From Fictibacillus terranigra (GTDB lineage Bacteria; Bacillota; Bacilli; Bacillales; Fictibacillaceae), in NCBI RefSeq assembly GCF_030412265.1, contig NZ_JAUHLN010000002.1, positions 310,001-374,000 of the forward strand: DNA of 64,000 nucleotides. The letters run 5' to 3'. Numbering within the stretch: the first letter of the stretch is position 1; each line of letters starts with the position of its first letter. The position numbers and the translations under genes were made by a program. The notes under the pieces are model-generated. The model ran no database searches and had not been told where the DNA came from. It worked only from the letters and a program-made list of their open reading frames with translations. Positions 36,242 through 44,248 of this stretch are shown one piece after another.

Positions 36242-37331
36242 AACTAGGACCTCTCTTTTTTGTTTGTTTTTGGATGGCTTTAATCTGTTTCATGATACGT
36301 TTCAGCTCCTGGACATTTTTAGGCTCCATTTCAGATAGCCGTAAATGGTAATCGAGCCTGTCGTCCGTTTCCGCCAATCCAATCGAGTGCTTTAAACGCA
36401 ATTCCAATAGGAAATCGTATACAGCCAAGTATTGCTCCGTTTCAGTAAGCGTTATAAATCCTTTCTCGTTCAATTCTAATATACGTTCCCTAGTCGACTG
36501 CGCCTCGTTCCCATACAAAACCGACAATATTTTTATGCTGTTGATGTAGGGAGCAAACACGCCCTGTTTCAAGTCGAACCGGCCTGAATATTTCCCCCAC
36601 CTCTCCGTAAAGATCATCCCGAACATATTCATCGGAATTTCATGTGAGGTAACAAGCTCTCGCATTTTTTTTAGAATCATCGGCCGCTGGTGTAATTCAT
36701 GGACAAACCATTTCCGCAAACGAAACAGAAGGGCAGGCACACCATAAACTTGCTTAGTATCGAGCATGATCATCATATACTTCAAATTTTCCTCTGATCC
36801 ATTATTCAAATAGAATAATAGCTGTTCCCTCCAGTCTTCTTCATGATGTCTCCATCGACAGTTGGATGCCATCACATTACCCTGGCATAAGGGATAGCCT
36901 ACTTCCGCTAAATATTGGACAGCGGTTCTGGAAAATTCTTCAGCAAATGCCCGGTATTCCACTTCATCTGCTCGAACCGTCTGATAGATGAGCCCATTAT
37001 CTTGATCGGTCCAGACAGTTTGTTCATGGCGTGCACTGGATCCCATACTGAAAAAACAAAGTTTTCCACCAGGTGGTTCTCCAAACGTTTTTTTTGCCGC
37101 ATCATAAGCAAGAGAAACGGCTCTGCGCGTCAGTACATCATGCATATTATTGAGCATATTGTACCGGTATTCAATCGAGTGGCCAGAAGCCGAAAGCCCT
37201 TGAATCATGGGGATGATCCGCATATGAATTTCTCTAAGTTCCTCAAGAGAACCAGCTTTTGCCAGACGTTCTTGCAAATCAGGCTCTTTTTTCGAGGTCT
37301 GTACATTCGGTTCATCAAAAGGATATTGCAT
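36219..37331 (-). CDS. DUF294 / GlnD-like nucleotidyltransferase, second gene of the amt operon
   Basis: 370 residues. The nucleotidyltransferase core reads FFSMGSSARHEQTVWTDQDNGLIYQ (about 97-121), with the G-S and DxD metal site of the Pol-beta/GlnD fold. The C-terminal half (FDLKQGVFAPYINSIKILSVLYG...LRLKHSIGL) is the DUF294 substrate-binding domain. The CBS domains that often precede this fold are absent. GlnD enzymes add UMP to PII; here no PII is encoded, but the gene starts 5 bp after the ammonium transporter stop. It may modify a transporter, a distant PII or another target. Ribosome site is weak, suggesting coupling. Confidence 0.85.
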   Translation of the reverse strand: MQYPFDEPNVQTSKKEPDLQERLAKAGSLEELREIHMRIIPMIQGLSASGHSIEYRYNMLNNMHDVLTRRAVSLAYDAAKKTFGEPPGGKLCFFSMGSSARHEQTVWTDQDNGLIYQTVRADEVEYRAFAEEFSRTAVQYLAEVGYPLCQGNVMASNCRWRHHEEDWREQLLFYLNNGSEENLKYMMIMLDTKQVYGVPALLFRLRKWFVHELHQRPMILKKMRELVTSHEIPMNMFGMIFTERWGKYSGRFDLKQGVFAPYINSIKILSVLYGNEAQSTRERILELNEKGFITLTETEQYLAVYDFLLELRLKHSIGLAETDDRLDYHLRLSEMEPKNVQELKRIMKQIKAIQKQTKKRGPSFEQSTGI

Positions 37332-37336
37332 AAGAA

Positions 37337-38629
37337 TCAGTTAGCTTTCTGAGTGATGGCTGGGTCTAAATGTTCTGGATACCCGTATGAGCCGTGTTCA
37401 CTGATATCCAATCCAGAAATTTCTTGCTCAGGTGTTACTCTTAAGCCGATCAGTTTTTTCAATGCGAAAAGGAGAATGAATGAAACGATGGCAACGTACC
37501 CTGCGGCTCCTATGACACCGATGGTTTGAACAAAAAGCTGTTGGAACCCACCTCCATACAAAAGCCCAGCCTTTCCAACGCCTGTTTGTTCCACAAGGCG
37601 AGGTGATGCGAAAATTCCAGTTGAGATGGTTCCTAAAATTCCAGCTATACCATGTACGGAAAAGGCATAAATCGGATCATCGATGCCTTTTCTCTCAAAA
37701 TAAACAGAAGTCCAGAACGTAAATGCCCCAGCAAACGCTCCGATTACGATAGCCGCCCAGGCTTCCACAAAAGCACACGCTGCTGTAATGGCCACTAATG
37801 CAGCAAGTACGCCATTTACCATTGCCGGAATGTCCGCTTTTCCAGTCAGAAGCTTAGAAGTGAGTATGGCACCGATCGCCCCTGCAGCTGCAGCTAGATT
37901 GGTTGTCAAAGCAATGTAGCCAAAGAATCCATCTGCAGTTCCCATCGTGCTTCCAGCGTTGAATCCAAACCATCCGATCCATAGGATGATGCCGCCGAGA
38001 ACCGTATATACTTGGTTATGTCCTGGAATGAGATTCGGTGTGCGGTCTTTATTGAACTTTCCAATACGGGGACCAAGAAGCAAAGTAGCGACAAGGGCAG
38101 CGATCGCTCCTTGAAGGTGAACGACAGTCGATCCTGCAAAATCCTGCATCCCCATTTTTCCAAGCCAGCCTCCGCCCCAGACCCAATGGCCGATAATCGG
38201 ATAGATCAGCACAGTAAATACCGTTCCGAAGATGAAGTAGACTGATAGTTTTGCCCGCTCAGCAAACCCTCCCCACGCTATCGCCAAAGAGACCCCTACA
38301 AACGCCAGTTGGAATAAAAATTTTAGAGATAACGGAACGTTCGCCCAGGATAAGGAATCAAATGTTTTGCTGTCCCCATGCATGAGCCAGCCTGATGCGC
38401 CAAAAAAACTGTTGCCTTCACCGAATGTGATGCCGAACCCCGCTGCCCAAAAAGCGATGGTTGCAATGGCAAAGCTTAGAATTTGTTTACCTGCCACATG
38501 ACCCGAGTTTTTCATACGGGTGGAACCTGCTTCCAAAAGTGCAAAACCAGCCTGCATGCCAATAACCAAGATCGCAGCCACCATTACCCATAGAGAATCC
38601 ATAAACATCATTACCGTACTTTCCTTCAT
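37337..38629 (-). CDS. amt: Ammonium transporter (Amt/NrgA family)
   Basis: 430 residues, about 11 spans. Family blocks: GSTRMKNSGHVAGKQI, VGVSLAIAWGGFAERAKL, QDFAGSTVVHLQGAIAALV (pore His), GWFGFNAGS and AFSVHGIAGILGTI (second pore His). It conducts ammonia/ammonium at low external nitrogen. It opens an operon with a DUF294 nucleotidyltransferase and a DnaQ-like exonuclease, not with glnK/nrgB as in B. subtilis. The promoter carries two GlnR/TnrA-type boxes. Confidence 0.94.
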   Translation of the reverse strand: MKESTVMMFMDSLWVMVAAILVIGMQAGFALLEAGSTRMKNSGHVAGKQILSFAIATIAFWAAGFGITFGEGNSFFGASGWLMHGDSKTFDSLSWANVPLSLKFLFQLAFVGVSLAIAWGGFAERAKLSVYFIFGTVFTVLIYPIIGHWVWGGGWLGKMGMQDFAGSTVVHLQGAIAALVATLLLGPRIGKFNKDRTPNLIPGHNQVYTVLGGIILWIGWFGFNAGSTMGTADGFFGYIALTTNLAAAAGAIGAILTSKLLTGKADIPAMVNGVLAALVAITAACAFVEAWAAIVIGAFAGAFTFWTSVYFERKGIDDPIYAFSVHGIAGILGTISTGIFASPRLVEQTGVGKAGLLYGGGFQQLFVQTIGVIGAAGYVAIVSFILLFALKKLIGLRVTPEQEISGLDISEHGSYGYPEHLDPAITQKAN

Positions 38630-38650
38630 GTAATATCTCCACCCTTCTTA

Positions 38651-38707
38651 TGTCATGTTTTCTAACATCATTAGTTATACTATATGACATAAGTGCTAAA
38701 ATGGCAA
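38651..38707 (-). promoter_or_regulatory. amt promoter with two GlnR/TnrA-type boxes
   Basis: Minus strand: TTGCCA (38707-38702), 17 bp, TATAGT (38684-38679). Box 1, TGTTAGAAAACATGACA (38667-38651), matches the TGTNA-N7-TNACA consensus fully and lies just downstream of the expected start site. Box 2, TGTCATATAGTATAACT (38689-38673), has one mismatch and covers the -10. Centres are 22 bp apart, two helical turns. Position implies repression, unlike the upstream activating site of B. subtilis nrgAB. Confidence 0.8.
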
Positions 38708-38756
38708 TTGTTTTCTGAATATTTTCTTAACAGGTGGGACCCGATAACTTTTTACA

Positions 38757-38787
38757 CAAAAAAAAGAACTCTTATCGAGTTCTTCTT
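38757..38787 (-). terminator. Terminator of the bacilliredoxin gene
   Basis: Minus-strand AGAACTC-GATAA-GAGTTCT followed by a long T run. Confidence 0.85.
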
Positions 38788-39217
38788 ATCTGTTGTTTTT
38801 TTCGTAAGCGGTAATCAAATTCTCTACGATTTCTTCTGCGCTGTGGTTCTCAATATCATGACGATGGATGAAATGAACCACTTCTTTACCTTTTAATAAG
38901 GCCATTGAAGGTGAAGATGGCGGATAGCCATCAAAGTATTCTCTCATTCTTGCCGTCGCTTCTTTGTCCTGGCCAGCAAATACAGTAACAATGTTATCCG
39001 GCTTCGCTTCATGGTTTAACGAGTAAATTGCGGAAGGTCGTGCCAATCCAGCAGCACATCCGCATACAGAGTTTATAAAGACAAGAGAAGTACCTTCTGT
39101 ACTTTCCATAAAACGATCCACTTCTTCTGATGTGGTCAATTCAGTGAACCCTGCATTTGTCAGCTCATTCCTCATTGGCTGAGCCATTTGTCTCATGTAT
39201 TCTTCGTAAGCGTTCAT
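38786..39217 (-). CDS. brxA: Bacilliredoxin (BrxA/BrxB family, DUF1094)
   Basis: 143 residues, thioredoxin-like fold with the CGC active site in FINSVCGCAAGLARPSA. These proteins remove bacillithiol from S-bacillithiolated proteins after oxidative stress. The blocks FAGQDKEATARMREYF and PSSPSMALLKGKEVVHFIHRHDIE fit B. subtilis YphP (BrxA) more closely than YqiW in my reading. Start ATG 39217, with GGAGGG 5 nt upstream. Confidence 0.9.
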   Translation of the reverse strand: MNAYEEYMRQMAQPMRNELTNAGFTELTTSEEVDRFMESTEGTSLVFINSVCGCAAGLARPSAIYSLNHEAKPDNIVTVFAGQDKEATARMREYFDGYPPSSPSMALLKGKEVVHFIHRHDIENHSAEEIVENLITAYEKNNR

Positions 39218-39288
39218 TGTATCCCTCCATATAGGTATGTACAACCAATTATAGCGGATTCCTTTAAAGGAATAAACTCATTTATCTT

Positions 39289-39867
39289 TTATGATATGAG
39301 TGTCGAATAACCGTCCTTCACAACCTTTGCTCCAAGAACGTCTGTAAAATGCTTCAGCGCCCATTGGTGTCCTGCCGAGTTAAAACTCTGCACAGCATCC
39401 TCGTGAATTACAAGGTCATAACCTTTATTATAAGCCTCGATTGCCGTATGAAGGACACAGATGTCAGAGCACACTCCAACAAGATGAAGCTCTGTAATGC
39501 CTCGCTCCCTCAGTTTCATGTCCAGGTTGGTACCTGCAAACGCACTGTAGCGTGTCTTATCCATCCAAAAAATACTGTTTTTTTGTTGAACGGTAAGTGA
39601 TTGAACAAGCTCACCAAGTTTTCCGTATTGCTCCCGGCCCTGTGATCCTCTGATGTTATGGGGCGGAAACAGACGAGCTTCAGGATGATGCGGGTCATCT
39701 TCTTCATGCAGGTCAACAGCGAAAACCACAAAATCATTTTGTTCGATAAAATGTTTGGTTATGGATGTCAACCTTCTTTCTATGGACTGGCCAGGAACTC
39801 CACAAGTCAGCTTTCCATCGTCTGCCACAAAATCATAAGTATAATCGATAATGATTAGTGCTTTCAT
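39289..39867 (-). CDS. pncA: Isochorismatase-family hydrolase, probable nicotinamidase
   Basis: 192 residues with the catalytic Asp (IIDYTYDF, D8), Lys (WMDKTRYSAF) and Cys (GVCSDICVLHTAIEAYNKGY). A metal-site-like motif (VDLHEEDDPHHPEARLFPPHN) favours nicotinamidase, the NAD-salvage enzyme that deaminates nicotinamide, as in B. subtilis PncA (YueJ). nadE, the last NAD step, is about 19 kb away, so no operon link. GGAG precedes the ATG. Confidence 0.85.
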   Translation of the reverse strand: MKALIIIDYTYDFVADDGKLTCGVPGQSIERRLTSITKHFIEQNDFVVFAVDLHEEDDPHHPEARLFPPHNIRGSQGREQYGKLGELVQSLTVQQKNSIFWMDKTRYSAFAGTNLDMKLRERGITELHLVGVCSDICVLHTAIEAYNKGYDLVIHEDAVQSFNSAGHQWALKHFTDVLGAKVVKDGYSTLIS

Positions 39868-39889
39868 TCACATGGCTCCTTTTACGAAG

Positions 39890-40564
39890 TTAGCTTAACG
39901 TCTCGATCTCTACGTTTTGAACTCCTTTTATCTCTTTAATATCATAATAAATGTCAGTTGTATATCTTTTTTCATAAATACTAAGAGTCAGCTCCATCTT
40001 GCTTGTTCCATTGTCCAGATCTTTCACCCGGACATTAAGGATCTTAAGCCCCTTCTTCCTAATCTCTTTCACCATTTCGGTCATGTTCCATCCATCAGGA
40101 ACAATAATGCGCACACGGGCTTCTTTTTCTCTCAGTGTTTTGGGACCCATCCATTTCATAACCAGTGGAATTAATTCAACACTGATCAGAATCATGAGGG
40201 CTCCTGCTGCTGCCTCCATATAGAACCCAGCGCCAGAGGCAATCCCAAGACCAGATGCACCCCATATCATAGCGGCCGTCGTCAAACCGGAAATGACATC
40301 GTTGCTTCGGCGTAATATTACCCCCGCTCCCAGAAAACCGATTCCGCTTACAACCTGTGCCGCGAGACGCATAGGGTCCATCATCGTTCGTCCGGTTAAA
40401 TCGGAGAAGCTTTTAGCAGATTCGATGGAAACAATCGTTAATAGACAGCTGCTTATTGAAATCACCAAACAGGTTTTTAAGCCGACCGGTTTACGCTTAA
40501 GTTCACGTTCGAGACCGATCACTAAACCGAGAAATGCAGAAATACCCAGCTTAACAAGAATCAT
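39890..40564 (-). CDS. MgtC/SapB family membrane protein
   Basis: 224 residues: four or five spans with the MgtC block LGLVIGLERELKRKPVGLKT and DPMRLAAQVVSGIGFLGAGVILRR, then a C-terminal cytoplasmic ACT-like domain (ARVRIIVPDGWNMTEMVKEIRKKGLKILNVRVKDL). MgtC proteins are linked to magnesium limitation and, in pathogens, inhibition of the F-ATPase. ATG 40564 has GAGGAG 8 nt upstream and is preferred over the ATG two codons earlier. Confidence 0.85.
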   Translation of the reverse strand: MILVKLGISAFLGLVIGLERELKRKPVGLKTCLVISISSCLLTIVSIESAKSFSDLTGRTMMDPMRLAAQVVSGIGFLGAGVILRRSNDVISGLTTAAMIWGASGLGIASGAGFYMEAAAGALMILISVELIPLVMKWMGPKTLREKEARVRIIVPDGWNMTEMVKEIRKKGLKILNVRVKDLDNGTSKMELTLSIYEKRYTTDIYYDIKEIKGVQNVEIETLS

Positions 40565-40719
40565 GCTCATTGCTCCTCACCACCCTTCTTTCTTAGTAAA
40601 TATCCTTAAAATACTATATCCGTAAGTGAACATCAACTAAATCTCCAAAAAGCTAGATATAAAACTACAATTTTTATATAATGAAAATGATAAAATTTTC
40701 AGAAAAAGGAGTGTTGCGC

Positions 40720-40761
40720 GTGTTCATCCATTTTATTGCTCAGGAGGGGATCAAGTGCTAG
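40720..40761 (+). CDS. Possible 13-codon leader peptide ahead of the symporter operon
   Basis: AAAAGGAG (40704-40711) stands 8 nt before GTG 40720, which opens 13 codons (VFIHFIAQEGIKC) ending in TAG 40759-40761. The stop overlaps the GTG start (40755) of the DUF485 gene, and the DUF485 ribosome site CAGGAGGGG lies inside the leader. This favours translational coupling or attenuation. A real product is unproven. Confidence 0.4.
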   Translation: MFIHFIAQEGIKC

Positions 40762-41093
40762 CAGAGAAAAGGTCTGATGAGAAGGATATTGACTATTCAA
40801 AGATTGCTTCTTCTGCGTCCTTTAAACAATTACTTCAGGAAAAAAAGAAATTTCTGCTTCCTATGTCCATTTTCTTCTTTGTTTTTTATTTTACTCTCCC
40901 CATCATGACCTCATACTCTACAATTCTTAATACATCTGCAATCGGTGATATTAGCTGGGCCTGGGTTTTTGCATTCTCACAATTTATTATGACATGGGTA
41001 TTATGCAGCCTTTATTCTAAAAAAGCGGAGTCTTTTGATAAACAAGCTGATGAGATTGTACATCAGTCTTTAAAGGAGGCTGATAAAAAATGA
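40755..41093 (+). CDS. DUF485 membrane protein (symporter partner)
   Basis: 112 residues, two spans (about 35-55 and 70-92) with the DUF485 blocks KKFLLPMSIFFFVFYFTLPIM and ISWAWVFAFSQFIMTWVLCSLYSKKA. Members sit directly before acetate-type SSS symporters (B. subtilis ywcB-ywcA, E. coli yjcH-actP). GTG start with GGAGGGG 4-8 nt upstream. Its stop overlaps the start of the symporter by 4 bp. Confidence 0.9.
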   Translation: MLAEKRSDEKDIDYSKIASSASFKQLLQEKKKFLLPMSIFFFVFYFTLPIMTSYSTILNTSAIGDISWAWVFAFSQFIMTWVLCSLYSKKAESFDKQADEIVHQSLKEADKK

Positions 41094-42631
41094 ATACAGC
41101 TTTTATTCTTTTTCTTGCGATTGTTGCCATTACCTTGGTCATTACTTATTTTGCAGCGAAACGAACGAATAATGCCAATGATTTCTATACAGCCAGCAGT
41201 GGGCTGACCGGCTGGCAGAACGGCTTTGCGATCGCCGGGGATTATATGTCAGCCGCTTCGTTCCTCGGCATTGCTGGATCGATAGCACTTTCTGGCTTTG
41301 ATGGCTTTTTTTATTCCATTGGCTTTCTCGTAGCGTACCTTGTCGTCCTCTATCTTGTGGCTGAGCCATTGAGAAACCTGGGAAAATATACGATGGCCGA
41401 TATGATTGCGGCAAGGTTTGATGATAAGAAAGTGCGTGGAGTTGCTGCGTTAAACACGATTACGATTTCTATTTTCTACATGATTGCCCAATTGGTCGGA
41501 GCTGGCGCACTGATTACCTTGCTGCTCGGTTTAAAGTATACCACTTCTGTTCTGATCGTTGGCGTGCTTATGACAGTCTATGTGGTGTTTGGCGGAATGA
41601 TGGCGACAAGCTGGGTCCAAATCGTAAAAGCGGTACTGCTCATGGCCGGTACTTTCATTATCTCTCTGATGGTATTCGCCAAATTCGGCTACAGCATCAC
41701 GGGAATGTTTGAACATATTAAAACAGCCACACCATTAGGCGAGAGTTTCCTGCATCCAGGAAACAAATACAAGGATCCGCTCGATACGATCTCTCTTAAT
41801 CTGGCACTGGTTCTCGGTACTGCCGGGCTTCCCCACATCCTTATCCGTTTCTTTACAGTAAAGGATGCTCCTACTGCAAGGAAATCAGTTGTTTATGCGA
41901 CCTGGATGATTGGAATCTTTTATATTATGACGATCTTTCTTGGTTTTGGAGCTGCTGCATTCGTAGGAACAGATTCGATCGTAAAAGCGAATGCCGCTGG
42001 AAATATGGCTGCTCCACTGCTGGCAAAAGCACTGGGAGGAGATTTTTTATTCGCTTTCGTATCTGCTGTCGCCTTCGCTACCATTCTTGCAGTAGTCGCC
42101 GGTCTTGTTCTTTCAGCGGCTTCCGCGTTCGCCCATGATTTTTACAGTCAAATCATACGAAAAGGCGAAGCCACTGAAAAAGAACAAATGAAAGCTGCCA
42201 GATGGTCCTCCATTGGTGTGGCCGTATTATCTATCATTCTCGCTTTATTCGCACAAAAATTAAATGTGGCCTTTCTCGTATCACTTGCTTTTGCTGTAGC
42301 CGCAAGCGCAAACCTTCCCATCTTATTATTCACCGTATTTTGGAAACGGTTTAATACAGCGGGTGCCGTGTCCGGAATGCTGGTTGGGCTTATAAGTTCT
42401 CTCGTTTTAGTAGCTATAAGCCCGAGCGTCTGGTCCCCAGAAGCCGGTGCGGCGATCTTGGTCGGCGAACCTCTCTTCCCATTGGCAAATCCGGGCATTG
42501 TTTCAATCCCGCTTGGATTTATTGGTGCAATAGCAGGTACGCTTCTTTCCTCCAAAAAATCTGATGCTCGCAAGTATGATGAAATCGTAGTCAAAGTAAA
42601 TACCGGGATCGGCCTTCGAGACAATGCTTAA
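41090..42631 (+). CDS. Sodium:solute symporter, ActP/YwcA (acetate) type
   Basis: 513 residues, about 13 spans, SSS family. The sodium-site region GFAIAGDYMSAASFLGIAGSIALSG and the block AGLPHILIRFFTVKDAPTARKSV are characteristic of acetate/cation symporters. It is coupled (ATGA overlap) to DUF485. Acetate or a similar short monocarboxylate is the likely substrate; pyruvate is also possible. AAAGGAGG precedes the ATG. Confidence 0.9.
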   Translation: MNTAFILFLAIVAITLVITYFAAKRTNNANDFYTASSGLTGWQNGFAIAGDYMSAASFLGIAGSIALSGFDGFFYSIGFLVAYLVVLYLVAEPLRNLGKYTMADMIAARFDDKKVRGVAALNTITISIFYMIAQLVGAGALITLLLGLKYTTSVLIVGVLMTVYVVFGGMMATSWVQIVKAVLLMAGTFIISLMVFAKFGYSITGMFEHIKTATPLGESFLHPGNKYKDPLDTISLNLALVLGTAGLPHILIRFFTVKDAPTARKSVVYATWMIGIFYIMTIFLGFGAAAFVGTDSIVKANAAGNMAAPLLAKALGGDFLFAFVSAVAFATILAVVAGLVLSAASAFAHDFYSQIIRKGEATEKEQMKAARWSSIGVAVLSIILALFAQKLNVAFLVSLAFAVAASANLPILLFTVFWKRFNTAGAVSGMLVGLISSLVLVAISPSVWSPEAGAAILVGEPLFPLANPGIVSIPLGFIGAIAGTLLSSKKSDARKYDEIVVKVNTGIGLRDNA

Positions 42632-42644
42632 GATGAATTCCATA

Positions 42645-42683
42645 AAAAAGGACAGCTGCTATTCTAAAGCTGTCCTTTTTCTT
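42645..42683 (+). terminator. Terminator of the symporter operon
   Basis: AAGGACAGCT / AGCTGTCCTT perfect stem followed by TTTTTC. Confidence 0.88.
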
Positions 42684-42884
42684 TCTTCCAAAATTGCTTT
42701 CTTACCACCGGATAAAAAAAAGATTCCTGAAGCTAGAAGTGTCATGCAAAAATGAAAGGTTTTTATATCCGCGGTTCCTGATTTTATGACCATAAGGAGT
42801 ACACCGCTGCAAATCGAGCGATGATGCCATCCTTTTCTGATGGTTCTCTCAGGTCTCGCCTAAAACGACCAATTTGATTTGATA

Positions 42885-43020
42885 TTATGAAGCCATTACA
42901 TATGGAACAAGAAAAGCCAGCGCAGCAACAAATATAACAAAGTCAAACGCTTCAGCCATAGATTCAGAAACCACTTCCCGAACCAGCCATATTTCCGACT
43001 ACAAGGGCTGTTAAAACCCA
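42885..43020 (-). pseudogene. Remnant of an APC-type amino acid permease
   Basis: The 410-bp gap between the symporter and cvfB contains two minus-strand fragments of a permease. WVLTALVVGNMAGSG (43020-42976) matches the TM1 start of APC permeases. Directly after, in a shifted frame, ESMAEAFDFVIFVAALAFLVPYVMAS (42970-42885) matches a late span of the same family. The middle of the gene is missing and neither frame has a start. The 200 bp to its left (42690-42884) shows no gene or motif I can name. Confidence 0.6.
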
Positions 43021-43055
43021 AAGCCAAGATCTGCTAACCACCGTCAGACCAAAGG

Positions 43056-43090
43056 AAAAGCATGCAGACGAACGGATCTGCATGCTTTTG
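43056..43090 (-). terminator. Terminator of cvfB
   Basis: AAAAGCATGCAGA / TCTGCATGCTTTT perfect 13-bp stem overlapping the end of the gene. Confidence 0.8.
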
Positions 43091-43091
43091 T

Positions 43092-43952
43092 TTAAATCTT
43101 AAGGAACGTCTTTCCGTCCTCTTGTTTGATTTTGTTTTCCTTCATCAATTTGCCAAGCGCGCGTTTAAATGCTGCTTTGCTTATATCAAATTCATTTTTT
43201 ATGTCTTCCGGACTGGATTTATCCGTATAAGGCATCTGGCCTTTGTTTGCCTTGAGATAGCTGTAGATTTTTTCAGCATCCTCACTATACGCGTGTTCCT
43301 TCCTGGGTTTCATGGAAAGATTTACTCTGCCATCTTCCCTTACGAACGTCACGCGGCATTCTATCTTCTCACCGAGTCGGACCTGCTGGTTCATTTCATC
43401 CTGGTGTATAAACCCGATCAGGCTGTTCTCCGTAAAGATCAATGCGCCTGAATCATTCAGCTTGTACACATGTCCGGTAACCACCTGATTAAAATGGCTT
43501 TCATCCGCAGCTTCTGCCTGTTCAACGATCTCTTGTTCGCTCGCAAGATCTGCAAACAAGCGGCCTTTTTTATCAAGACGAAGCCCGCAATACAATTGGT
43601 CGCCGGCCTCTGGCCACAGCTCCAATGGGCCTGGCAGGTCATCGTTTGAAAGCAAAACATCCTTATGTATGCCAATATCCAGAAATACCCCCAACCTTTT
43701 TTGAGATCCCACGACTGTAAGCCATGCCAGTGAATCCAAACGGACCTTCGGCTGGGTCATGGTCGCTGCCAGACGACCCTCATGGTCCTGGTATAAAAAC
43801 ACTTCAACCGTTTCCCCTTCTTTAAGCTCTCTAGACGCCTCTCTTTTATGCAGCATTACTTCTTCAGTGCCAAGACTTAAAAAAAATCCGAAGTCGCTCA
43901 ACCTCTCAACTTTTAATGTGAAGACCTCTCCGGCTCGTAACTTATTTTCCAT
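43092..43952 (-). CDS. cvfB: S1-domain RNA-binding protein CvfB (YitL-like)
   Basis: 286 residues. Three S1-like domains (about 1-60, 62-130, 140-210) such as GEVFTLKVERLSDFGFFLSLGTEEVMLHKREA and GHVYKLNDSGALIFTENSLIGFIHQDEM, then a winged helix (about 220-286, MPYTDKSSPEDIKNEFDISKAAFKRALGKLMKE). CvfB binds RNA and affects virulence and gene expression in staphylococci; B. subtilis YitL is the counterpart. Single gene. Confidence 0.92.
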   Translation of the reverse strand: MENKLRAGEVFTLKVERLSDFGFFLSLGTEEVMLHKREASRELKEGETVEVFLYQDHEGRLAATMTQPKVRLDSLAWLTVVGSQKRLGVFLDIGIHKDVLLSNDDLPGPLELWPEAGDQLYCGLRLDKKGRLFADLASEQEIVEQAEAADESHFNQVVTGHVYKLNDSGALIFTENSLIGFIHQDEMNQQVRLGEKIECRVTFVREDGRVNLSMKPRKEHAYSEDAEKIYSYLKANKGQMPYTDKSSPEDIKNEFDISKAAFKRALGKLMKENKIKQEDGKTFLKI

Positions 43953-44009
43953 AGCAGCTCAAATCCTTTGTTCTTTTTTATACTAGTATTGACTTTAACA
44001 TTGAAAAAT

Positions 44010-44044
44010 AGAAACCTACTTTCAACTTGTCAAAGTAGGTTTCT
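44010..44044 (-). terminator. Terminator after yycC
   Basis: GAAACCTACTTT / AAAGTAGGTTTC stem followed by a T-rich tail. Confidence 0.8.
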
Positions 44045-44050
44045 GTCGAA

Positions 44051-44203
44051 TTATTCTTCCTTTTTGCTCTCTTCTTCCTCAGAAATTTCCATCAGTTTCT
44101 TTATTAAAATATGCTGAGGCATATGCATGATCTGTTCAAGTGGAACATTCAGCTTCTTGGACAGCATAAGAGCTGTTTCTGCTGAAATTTGTAAAGGTTT
44201 CAT
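44051..44203 (-). CDS. yycC: YycC family small protein
   Basis: 50 codons: begins MKPLQISAETALMLSKKLNV and continues PLEQIMHMPQHILIKKLMEI with an acidic/Lys tail ending KKEE. The core matches B. subtilis YycC (about 50 residues). It is too short for many gene finders. GGAGGGGAGG lies 9 nt before ATG and a terminator follows. Function unknown. Confidence 0.85.
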   Translation of the reverse strand: MKPLQISAETALMLSKKLNVPLEQIMHMPQHILIKKLMEISEEEESKKEE

Positions 44204-44248
44204 AATATCAGCCTCCCCTCCGCTAAGTATACCAAACCTGTTCAGCTT

